Part shown: positions 53,490 to 61,236 of the stretch, piece after piece
Layout: each line of letters opens with the position of its first letter
Position numbering within the stretch: position 1 is the stretch's first letter
Source of the DNA: Lysobacteraceae bacterium
Lineage (GTDB): Bacteria > Pseudomonadota > Gammaproteobacteria > Xanthomonadales > Rhodanobacteraceae
DNA length: 64,000 nucleotides
Direction of reading: 5' to 3'
Assembly (NCBI GenBank): GCA_021372495.1
Contig: JAJFUF010000045.1
Span: 97,015-161,014 of the forward strand
Translations under genes and position numbers: made by a program
Notes under the pieces: generated by a model
What the model saw: only the letters and a program-made list of their open reading frames with translations
Databases searched by the model: none
What the model was told of the DNA's origin: nothing

Positions 53490-54127
53490 CGAGAGCAGAA
53501 ACCATGCCCTACAAGACCGAGCAGGAAGCCTTCTGGGCGGGCGAGTTCGGCACGGAGTACATCGGCCGCAACGCCGGCGACAAGCTGCTCGCCGCCAACC
53601 TGGCCTTCTTCGCGAAGGCCCTTGCCAGCGCCCGTAGGGTGACCAGCTGCATCGAGTTCGGCGCCAACATCGGCATGAACCTCCGTGCCTTGCAACTGCT
53701 CCATCCGGGGCAGGAGCAGCATGCCGTCGAGATCAACGAGACCGCCGCAGCGGAACTCGGCAGGATCCTTCCGGCCGATCACGTCCACCGGGCGTCGATT
53801 CTCGATTTCGTCCCGTCGCGAACCTGGGATCTCGCCCTGATCAAGGGGGTGCTGATCCACATCCATCCCGACTGGCTGCCGCGGGTTTACGATGCGCTGC
53901 ACGCCGCAGCCGGACGCTACCTGCTGGTATGCGAGTACTACAATCCGACCCCGCAGGCGATCAGCTACCGTGGGCACCGGGATCGCCTGTTCAAGCGCGA
54001 TTTCTGCGGCGAGATCCTCGACCGGCACCATGATCTCGAATTGATCGACTACGGCTTCGCGTATCGACGCGATCCCAATTTCCCGCAGGACGACATCACC
54101 TGGTTCCTGATGGAGAAGCGCGGTTGA
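53486..54127 (+). CDS. Pseudaminic acid biosynthesis-associated methyltransferase
   Basis: 213-residue class I SAM methyltransferase. YKTEQEAFWAGEFGTEYIGR is the signature opening of the Pse-associated methylase family; SCIEFGANIGMNLRALQLL is the SAM-binding loop (FGANIG) and LIKGVLIHIHPDWLPRVYD follows. ATGA overlap with pseF; an ATG at 53504 is an alternative. It may methylate Pse or a precursor, which would make the island's product a methylated derivative; the target has not been established in the sequence. Confidence 0.85.
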   Translation: MTRAETMPYKTEQEAFWAGEFGTEYIGRNAGDKLLAANLAFFAKALASARRVTSCIEFGANIGMNLRALQLLHPGQEQHAVEINETAAAELGRILPADHVHRASILDFVPSRTWDLALIKGVLIHIHPDWLPRVYDALHAAAGRYLLVCEYYNPTPQAISYRGHRDRLFKRDFCGEILDRHHDLELIDYGFAYRRDPNFPQDDITWFLMEKRG

Positions 54128-54180
54128 ACCCGTGACGCACCGGACGAGGCTCGAAAGACGGTCGGATTGAGGATGGCTGC

Positions 54181-55788
54181 ATGAAAGTCGCATTCCGTAC
54201 CGACGCGTCCCTGGCCATCGGCAGCGGACACCTCATGCGCTGCTTGACGCTGGCGGATGCGTTGCGGAAGCGCGGCGCGGCCTGCACATTCGTCTGCCGC
54301 GAGCATCCGGGGCACCGCAACGATCTGGTCCGTGCGCGCGGCTTCGCGCTGCAGCCGCTTCCGCCGCCGACGGTATCGTCTGGCTTGCCGGGCGCCGGCA
54401 AGCCTCGACACGCGGGGTGGCTCGGTGCCGACGGGTCGGAGGACGCCGCGCAGACCATCGCCGCCATCGGCACGGCACGGCCGGACTGGCTGATCGTCGA
54501 CCATTACGCAGTGGACGCTGCCTGGGAGCGCAGGCTGGGGCCCCATGTCCGGCGCATCATGGTCATCGACGATCTGGCTGACAGAAGCCACGACGCCGAC
54601 CTGCTGCTGGATCAGAATCTCGGGCGGCGCGAAGAAGACTACGAAGCCCTTGTGCCGGCCGGCTGTCGCCTGCTCACCGGCCCTCTTTATGCGCTGTTGC
54701 GCCCCGAGTTCGCGCGGCTGCGCGAATACAGCCTTGCGCGTCGGCGCCGGCCGGGGCTCGGGCATCTGCTGATTGGTATGGGCGGCGTGGACGCCGACAA
54801 CGCCACGGGCGCCGTGCTCGATGCCCTGCACCAGGCCGCGTTGCCCGTGGATTGCCGCGTCAGCGTCGTGCTCGGCAGCCAGGCGCCGTGGCTGGCCAAG
54901 GTGCGTGAACAGGCGGCCCGCCTCCGGCAGCCCAGCGAGGTGAGGGTGGACGTCGCGGACATGGCCGAGCTGATGTCCGAAAGCGACCTCGCAATCGGTG
55001 CCGCCGGGACCACATCGTGGGAGCGATGCTGCCTCGGCCTGCCGGCGATCGTGGTCGTGCTTGCGGACAATCAGCGCAGCAGCGCTCGCGCGCTCGCCGC
55101 GTGCGGGAGCGCACAGTTGATCGGGATGGCCGACGACATTGCCGCCAACCTCCCCCCGGCATTCGCATCGCTGACTCGGGCAGATGCCCTCGCGCGGATG
55201 TCCCAATCCGCCGCCGCCGTGTGCGATGGACGCGGTCTCGAGCGCGTCATCGAATACATGTATCCGAGTGAGGCATCCGTGCAGCCGGTTTGCGCCATGA
55301 GACCGATGGTTGGTGCGGATGTCGAGCAGGTCTTGCGCTGGCGGAATCATCCGGATATCCGTCGGTACATGTACACCCGGCACGAGATCAGCCCGGCCGA
55401 GCACGAGGCGTGGTTCGAACGGAGCCTGCGCGATCGCAGCCGCCACTTGTTGATTGCCGAAGAGGCCGGGCGGCCCCTGGGCTTCGTCAGTTTCAAGGAA
55501 ACGGGATCCGACCGGATTGCCGAGTGGGGGTTCTACGCGGCGCCGGATGCGCCGAAGGGAACCGGGCGCAAGCTCGGTGCCGCGGCGCTTGCCTACGGCT
55601 TCGGCGCGCTCGGATTCCACAAGATTTGCGGTCAGGCCATGGACTCGAACGAGCGCTCCATCGCGCTTCACCGTGCACTCGGTTTTTCCGAAGAAGGAAG
55701 ATTGCGCGACCGGGACCCCAGTGACGAGCGTTATCGCGTAGTGCTTTGTTTCGGTCTGCTCGCAGACGCATGGCGGCATGGGAAATGA
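54181..55788 (+). CDS. pseG: Fused PseG hydrolase and PseH N-acetyltransferase
   Basis: 535 residues. Residues 1-360 are PseG, the GT-B-like UDP-sugar hydrolase (DASLAIGSGHLMRCLTLADA with the catalytic His17, IVDHYAVD, LLIGMGGVDADNATGAVLDA, IGAAGTTSWERCCLGLPAIV). Residues about 373-535 are a GNAT acetyltransferase (RWRNHPDIRRYMYTRHEISP, GFVSFKETGSDRIAEWGFYA, NERSIALHRALGFSEEGRLR) matching PseH. The two domains do consecutive steps: 4-N-acetylation of the UDP-sugar, then UDP removal. One uninterrupted frame with no internal start signal was seen. Confidence 0.93.
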   Translation: MKVAFRTDASLAIGSGHLMRCLTLADALRKRGAACTFVCREHPGHRNDLVRARGFALQPLPPPTVSSGLPGAGKPRHAGWLGADGSEDAAQTIAAIGTARPDWLIVDHYAVDAAWERRLGPHVRRIMVIDDLADRSHDADLLLDQNLGRREEDYEALVPAGCRLLTGPLYALLRPEFARLREYSLARRRRPGLGHLLIGMGGVDADNATGAVLDALHQAALPVDCRVSVVLGSQAPWLAKVREQAARLRQPSEVRVDVADMAELMSESDLAIGAAGTTSWERCCLGLPAIVVVLADNQRSSARALAACGSAQLIGMADDIAANLPPAFASLTRADALARMSQSAAAVCDGRGLERVIEYMYPSEASVQPVCAMRPMVGADVEQVLRWRNHPDIRRYMYTRHEISPAEHEAWFERSLRDRSRHLLIAEEAGRPLGFVSFKETGSDRIAEWGFYAAPDAPKGTGRKLGAAALAYGFGALGFHKICGQAMDSNERSIALHRALGFSEEGRLRDRDPSDERYRVVLCFGLLADAWRHGK

Positions 55789-55799
55789 GGGCCTGATGC

Positions 55800-56858
55800 A
55801 TGTCGGATATCCCCAGCATTGCAGTTGCGGGCCGCAGGATCGCGGCCGATCGACCGCCCTACGTGATTGCCGAGCTGTCCGCGAACCACAACGGCAGGCT
55901 GGATACCGCCTTGAAGATCGTGGAGGCGGCGAAGGCCTGCCGTGCCGACGCCGTGAAGATCCAGACCTACCGCCCGGACACGATCACGCTGGATTCCGAT
56001 GCCGAGGAGTTCAGGATCCGCGGTGGACTGTGGGACGGACGCACGCTCTACGAACTGTATGAAGAAGCGCATACGCCATGGGAATGGCATGCGCCGCTGT
56101 TCGAACACGCGCGCAAGCTGGGCATCACCATTTTCAGCTCGCCGTTCGATCGCACGGCCGTGGACCTGCTGGAGGATCTCGACGCGCCGGCCTACAAGAT
56201 CGCCTCTTTCGAGGCCGTCGACCTTCCGCTGATCAAGTATGCGGCGAGCACCGGCAAACCCATGATCATCTCCACCGGCATGGCCGATGCCGAGGAGATC
56301 CAGGAGGCGATCGACGCCGCGCGCGCCGGCGGCTGCCGGGAGCTGGCCATCCTGCGCTGCGTCAGCGGCTATCCCGCGCCCGCTTCCGACTACAACCTGC
56401 GCACCATCCCGGACATGATCGAGCGCTTCGGCGTGGTCACCGGCCTGTCCGACCACACGCTCGACAACGCGACGGCCATCGCCAGCGTGGCGCTCGGCGC
56501 GTCCATCGTCGAAAAGCATTTCACCCTGGATAGGAGCGGTGGAGGCCCCGATGACAGTTTCTCGCTGGAGCCTGCCGAACTCGCCGCGCTCTGCAGCGGG
56601 GTGCGCACGGCGTGGGAGGCGCTCGGTGGCGTGGATTACGGCCGCAAGTCCAGCGAGCAGGGCAACGTGAAGTTCAGGCGATCGCTGTACTTCGTGAAGG
56701 ACATGAAGGCCGGCGACCGCGTTACCGCCGATGCGGTCCGCAGCGTGCGGCCTGGTTACGGCCTTCCCCCCAAGTTTCTCGACAGCATCGTCGGCAAGAA
56801 GCTTGTCCGCGCGGTGGCGGCGAACACCCCGGTCGCATGGGAGCATATCGAGACTTGA
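55800..56858 (+). CDS. pseI: Pseudaminic acid synthase PseI
   Basis: 352 residues of the NeuB family: condenses the 6-deoxy-AltdiNAc product with phosphoenolpyruvate. The TIM barrel has VIAELSANHNGRLDTALKIV, KIQTYRPDTITLD, IFSSPFDRTAVDLLE, ISTGMADAEEI, LRCVSGYPAP, GLSDHT and EKHFTLDRSGGGPDDSFSLE. A C-terminal SAF antifreeze-like domain (RRSLYFVKDMKAGDRVTADA) follows. It is 11 bases after pseGH and is the last enzyme of the pathway. Confidence 0.96.
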   Translation: MSDIPSIAVAGRRIAADRPPYVIAELSANHNGRLDTALKIVEAAKACRADAVKIQTYRPDTITLDSDAEEFRIRGGLWDGRTLYELYEEAHTPWEWHAPLFEHARKLGITIFSSPFDRTAVDLLEDLDAPAYKIASFEAVDLPLIKYAASTGKPMIISTGMADAEEIQEAIDAARAGGCRELAILRCVSGYPAPASDYNLRTIPDMIERFGVVTGLSDHTLDNATAIASVALGASIVEKHFTLDRSGGGPDDSFSLEPAELAALCSGVRTAWEALGGVDYGRKSSEQGNVKFRRSLYFVKDMKAGDRVTADAVRSVRPGYGLPPKFLDSIVGKKLVRAVAANTPVAWEHIET

Positions 56859-56919
56859 TACGGTTCGGAGTGCGTGCCGGGCACGACCATCTGCGGAGCG
56901 GGGACAACAGCGGCACACC

Positions 56920-57924
56920 ATGAGCGGCAAGGCCTCCATCGTCATCGGTTTCACGCCTTTTCACCTCTTGCCCATGCTGGAGGTGCTGCAGGCGATGGAG
57001 GGCGACGCGTACTTCTTCCATCCGTCGGCCGACGACCCGCGCGTCGGCGCCGACGGGCGATGCCCCGTGTTCCTGGGGAAGTGCAACGACCCGCACCGGC
57101 GCCGCATCGAGAAGTACTTCCGCGCCGGCCGCGACATCGACGGGATCGCGAAGCAGTACGGCGAGGTCGATGTCTACGTTCCGCATCCCTTCAATCCGCT
57201 GTCCAATCGTGCGTTCTTCCATCCACGCGCGAGTGGGAGATTCATTTATCAGGATGGTCTGCTCAACTATTACGATGCGTTGAGCCCGCTTTCCTCCTTC
57301 ATGCCACGCGCAAGGCAGATCGCCAAGGCGGCTGCCGCGGGGCTTCCGTACCGGGCCTACGTGGGGCATCTCAGCGGCGTCGACAGCCGCACGGTTTCCG
57401 GCGGCTTCTTCACGCATCCGGACCGGATCGTGCGTGCGGACCGCTTCCCGATCCTGCGGCAACTCCACTTCGGCCGCGGCAATGCAGGCAGCCGACCCGC
57501 TGCCGATGGCGGCACGCTGTTCCTGGACCAGCCGATCGAAGAGGTTGTCGATGCCGAGGTCGCGCGCGAACTGCGGCGGCGTACGCTCGATTACGTCAAC
57601 CGCCTTGGCGGCAGCGTCCACTACAAGCCGCATTACTCCCAGAAGGACGCGAGGTGCTTCGACGCGGCATGGCGTCCGGTCGGGCGCGAGTTCGGCGCAC
57701 TGCCCGCGGAATGGGTGGCGCCGAAGCTGGGCGTGGCCAACGTGGTGAGTTTCTTCACGTCGGCGTTGGCGAACATCGCCATGAGCAGCGATGCTGTTGC
57801 GTGCCATGCGACGGCCGCGCACGTGGTGCCGATTTCGATCGATGGCCGCCAGGCATCGCTGGCGGAACTGCTGTCCGGCTTCGGCGTGAAGACGGTCGAT
57901 CTTCTCCCGCCGCGCCGTCGGTGA
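56920..57924 (+). CDS. Polysialyltransferase/GT52-like putative glycosyltransferase
   Basis: 334 residues. SIVIGFTPFHLLPMLEVLQA at the start, YVPHPFNPLSNRAFFHP, FIYQDGLLNYYDAL (acidic acceptor motif DGxxNYY), and SVHYKPHYSQKD (KPH motif) resemble the alpha-2,8-polysialyltransferase and GT52 families, which use CMP-sialic acids. It directly follows pseI, which suggests a CMP-Pse transferase. Assignment is by motif resemblance only; another nonulosonate-linked role is possible. Confidence 0.5.
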   Translation: MSGKASIVIGFTPFHLLPMLEVLQAMEGDAYFFHPSADDPRVGADGRCPVFLGKCNDPHRRRIEKYFRAGRDIDGIAKQYGEVDVYVPHPFNPLSNRAFFHPRASGRFIYQDGLLNYYDALSPLSSFMPRARQIAKAAAAGLPYRAYVGHLSGVDSRTVSGGFFTHPDRIVRADRFPILRQLHFGRGNAGSRPAADGGTLFLDQPIEEVVDAEVARELRRRTLDYVNRLGGSVHYKPHYSQKDARCFDAAWRPVGREFGALPAEWVAPKLGVANVVSFFTSALANIAMSSDAVACHATAAHVVPISIDGRQASLAELLSGFGVKTVDLLPPRRR

Positions 57925-57964
57925 GCGGATTGCCGGCGCGTGCACGGGCAACTCGGGGCGCCGC

Positions 57965-59236
57965 TTACGAGTCCGACGTGGAGCGCCCGAATCGTGCGAG
58001 CGCCCAGAGCAGCAGCGCCGTGGCGGCCTGCGTGATCAGCAGCATGGCTACCGCGCCCTTGAGCCCGAAGCCGGGCACGCAGAGCAGGGCGGCGATCAGC
58101 AGCAGCGCGATGCCGGCGGCCTGCGCGAACACGCGCAGATAGCGCCGGCGGCTGGTGACGAGCACGTTGCATCCAAGCGCGTAAAAGCCGTACAGCATCG
58201 GTGATAATGCGAGCCAGCGCGCGGCTTGGGCGGCGGGTCCGAAACTTTGGCCGAGCAGGAACGGAAGAATGTCGCTGAGCACCCAGGCCGCGAACCCGGC
58301 CAAGACCCCGTAGACGAATGTGATTCCCACCAGGGTGCGCACCAGCCGTCCGTGTGCTTCGCGCCCTTGCTCGTAGGTGCGGAAGAGCCGCGGCAGCGCG
58401 GCCATGCCGAGCGAGGTCGCAGGAATGGCCAGGACGGCGACAAGACGATATGCGGAGCTGTAGATGCCCGCCACTTCGCTGCCGGCGAGTTTCAATACCA
58501 GCGTCTTGTCCAGCGAGGTCATGCCCGTCTCGACCAGGCGCATGAGCGAGAAGCCGAAGCCTTCGCGCATGTCCCTGCGCTGGAGCGAGAACGGCGCCGC
58601 TGGCGGCGAGAGGAGCACGCGCACCAGCGCGATGGCGCAGACAGCAGCCAAGACGGACGCCACTGCGTGGAAGGGCAGATAGAACTCCAGTGCCGGCGCC
58701 TTGGCCAGCAGCAGGAACGCGCCGGCCGCGAGCAGGTTTCCGATGGGGATCAGCACGTAGAGCGCTCCTGCCCAGCCCATGCGCTCGTGCGCCTGAAAGG
58801 CGTAGCTGGCGAGCACGGTCAGCGGAAAGCAGATGAGCTCGGGCAGGCCCACGGCCGCGAACGGCAGGATGCCGATGCGAGCTTGAATGAGCGCAGGTGC
58901 GATCGCGAGATAGAGCACCCACAGCACCACGCCGCTGCCGGATGCCAGCAGCAGGGCGCGCTTCCACGCAACCGGGAAGTTCGCCCGATCACGGGATGTA
59001 TCCTGCAGCATCAGCACGCCGAAGCCGAGTCCGGTCAGCGCCCCCAGTGCACTCGCCAGGCCTGCCATGCCCGCGAACAGGCCGTAGCCGTCCGGGCCGA
59101 TGGCGCGCGCGATCATGACGACCCACAGCGCCTGGGCGGCGACGCGGGCGATCATCCAGCCGGTGGCAAGCACGGTGTTGCGTGCGAGCGGGCCCGTCGG
59201 GATGCGCCGGATGATGGAGGGCGGCGACACGGGCAT
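57965..59236 (-). CDS. wzx: Wzx-type oligosaccharide flippase
   Basis: 423 residues with about 12 transmembrane helices, MVF/MATE-like polysaccharide exporter fold. IARAIGPDGYGLFAGMAGLA in the first loop and VAGIYSSAYRLVAVLAIPAT are typical of Wzx/RfbX. It would flip a lipid-linked oligosaccharide to the periplasm. It lies at the end of the minus-strand group and converges with the polysialyltransferase-like gene across 40 bases. Substrate not known. Confidence 0.85.
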   Translation of the reverse strand: MPVSPPSIIRRIPTGPLARNTVLATGWMIARVAAQALWVVMIARAIGPDGYGLFAGMAGLASALGALTGLGFGVLMLQDTSRDRANFPVAWKRALLLASGSGVVLWVLYLAIAPALIQARIGILPFAAVGLPELICFPLTVLASYAFQAHERMGWAGALYVLIPIGNLLAAGAFLLLAKAPALEFYLPFHAVASVLAAVCAIALVRVLLSPPAAPFSLQRRDMREGFGFSLMRLVETGMTSLDKTLVLKLAGSEVAGIYSSAYRLVAVLAIPATSLGMAALPRLFRTYEQGREAHGRLVRTLVGITFVYGVLAGFAAWVLSDILPFLLGQSFGPAAQAARWLALSPMLYGFYALGCNVLVTSRRRYLRVFAQAAGIALLLIAALLCVPGFGLKGAVAMLLITQAATALLLWALARFGRSTSDS

Positions 59237-59293
59237 CTCAGGCCGTGCGCTGCCGGGCGGGAGCGGGGGCGCTGGGCCGGCGAGCGACGGTCA

Positions 59294-61231
59294 TCAGCGA
59301 TCCAGCAGGACGTGCAGTTCTGCCAGGTTCCTGTCGAGCCGCCCGCCGACATTCAACGATTGCAGCTGCTGCAGCGCCTGCATGGCGTCGGCCCGGCGGC
59401 CCATGGCGGCCAGCATGCGCACCTGGGTGATGTGGTAGGCCGGTTCGTTTGGCTTGGCGTCGACGGCCTCGCCGGCCATGCGCAGGCCCAGCGCACGATC
59501 CCCCAGCACGTTCCACGCGTAGTCGGCGTAGGTGGCGAGCATGCGCGCGCTGGGATGCGGGTGCGAAAGCGCGGCGAGGAAGGCCTCGAGCATGCGGTCC
59601 CTGGGCAGGTCGCACAGCTTCTCGCGCGCGCACTGGGTCAGCGCGCCGAGCGAGCTTTCGTCCTGCACGCCGGGCTTGTGCGCCTTCAGCTTGGCGGTCA
59701 TGCCGTCCCACCAGGCGGGTTCGAGCGGCCGGTGCAGGCGCGCGTTGACCATGATCAGCGCCTGCTCGGGCAGGATCGAGGAGCCGGGCAGCGCCATCGC
59801 GCGTTCAAGCGGCGCATAGATGAGCGGAGTGAAAGGCGAGGCCGGATCGTAGTTCGACAGCACGACGTAGGTGCGGCCGAGTTCGTACTGCGCGCGCGGC
59901 GAGGCCGGCGCGCGCAGCGCGAGATCCTCGGCCAGCCGCAGCGGATTGCCCCAGGCGTAGGCGGTCAGCGCGGTCTGCGCACCCCACAGCACCAGCAGGC
60001 CGCCGAGCAGGACGCGCCGCGCCAGCGGCATCGGCGCAGCGGCGCCGGCCAGCGGCGGGACCGCGGCGAGCAGCAGGCCGAAGCTGGCGAAGTAGTTGCG
60101 GTGCTCGTAGACCAGTTCGAGCGGCAGGATGGTCGCGGTCAGGGTCTGCGCGCCGAGGAACAGCACCAGGCCGAGCGCGGCCAGCGGCGCGCGGCGGCGC
60201 AGCGCCGCGGCCAGCGCCAGCATCGCGACGATGCCGAGCATGCTGGGCAGCGTGGTCCACGGGGTGAGCAGGCCGGTCGAGACGCGATAATCGTCGTGGT
60301 AAAACGACAGCGCGTGCGGCGTGGGCAGCAGCGTCCAGCGCACGTAGTCGAGCACGATGCGTGGTTCGGTCAGCAGGCGCTCGCCGAGGGTGAAGTCGCG
60401 AATGGCCCAGGGCGACGGCTTGAGCAGCCCGGGCAGCATCCAGGCGAGGCCCAGCGCGAGCGGGACGAACAGGACCAGGGCGAACAGCCCCCACAGCGCG
60501 ACATCGTGCCTGCCGCCGCCGCGCCAGCGCAGCAGCGCCCATTCGATCAGCAGCGCGTACAGCGGCAGCAGCGCGGCGGTTTCCTTGGCCGTCAACCCCG
60601 CGACCGTGCCCAGCCCGAGCGACGCCGCGCACAGCGCGAGGCCGCGCCAGCGTTGGCCGTCCAGCATGCGGCGACGGCCGGCCAGGTAGCCGAGCAGCCC
60701 GCCGAGCACGAACAGGTTGGCCAGGCTCTCCATGCGCTGGACGACGTAGGCCACCGCGGTGAAGTTGATCGGCAGCAGCATCCAACCCGCGGCGATCAGC
60801 GCGGCGACGGCCTCGTTGCGCAGGTCCGGTGCGCGGGTGGGTGTGGCGCCAGCCGCGATCGTGGGTGGTCGCGGGCCCGCCATGCGCAGAAGCTGCCGGG
60901 CCAGCAGGAACACCAGCAGGCCGTTCAGCAGGTGGATGACGAGATTCGTCAGCTTCATGCCGAACGGATCGAGTCCGTCGGCGAGGTAGTTGGCGGTGAA
61001 ACTCAGCGAGGCCAGCGGGCGCTTGAAGCTGCTGGACGGCGACGACAGCGCGGCCGCGGCCAGATTCCCGGGGCTGGCCTCGGTAACCTGCAGCGCCTTG
61101 TTGTCGACGATGTTGGGGAAGTCGTCGAAGATGTAACCGCCGGACAGGCTGGGCCAGTACGCGGCGGCGGTTGCGAGCAGGGCGACGGCGAACGCGATCC
61201 GGGGCAGGCGGCGGATGATCGAGGCGCGCAT
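59294..61231 (-). CDS. GT-C/TMTC-like membrane protein with TPR-like tail
   Basis: 645 residues. About 10-12 transmembrane helices. The first periplasmic loop has GGYIFDDFPNIVDN with the acidic pair Asp36-Asp37 typical of GT-C enzymes. Near the last helices LELVYEHRNYFASFG resembles the TMTC ER-N-Y motif. A soluble TPR-like C-terminus follows (EPAYHITQVRMLAAMGRRAD). Similar to its tandem neighbour at 61237-63339. Candidate periplasmic glycosyltransferase acting on exported proteins, here plausibly the pilin. The stop precedes the flippase start by 57 bases. Confidence 0.6.
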   Translation of the reverse strand: MRASIIRRLPRIAFAVALLATAAAYWPSLSGGYIFDDFPNIVDNKALQVTEASPGNLAAAALSSPSSSFKRPLASLSFTANYLADGLDPFGMKLTNLVIHLLNGLLVFLLARQLLRMAGPRPPTIAAGATPTRAPDLRNEAVAALIAAGWMLLPINFTAVAYVVQRMESLANLFVLGGLLGYLAGRRRMLDGQRWRGLALCAASLGLGTVAGLTAKETAALLPLYALLIEWALLRWRGGGRHDVALWGLFALVLFVPLALGLAWMLPGLLKPSPWAIRDFTLGERLLTEPRIVLDYVRWTLLPTPHALSFYHDDYRVSTGLLTPWTTLPSMLGIVAMLALAAALRRRAPLAALGLVLFLGAQTLTATILPLELVYEHRNYFASFGLLLAAVPPLAGAAAPMPLARRVLLGGLLVLWGAQTALTAYAWGNPLRLAEDLALRAPASPRAQYELGRTYVVLSNYDPASPFTPLIYAPLERAMALPGSSILPEQALIMVNARLHRPLEPAWWDGMTAKLKAHKPGVQDESSLGALTQCAREKLCDLPRDRMLEAFLAALSHPHPSARMLATYADYAWNVLGDRALGLRMAGEAVDAKPNEPAYHITQVRMLAAMGRRADAMQALQQLQSLNVGGRLDRNLAELHVLLDR

Positions 61232-61236
61232 CGGCT

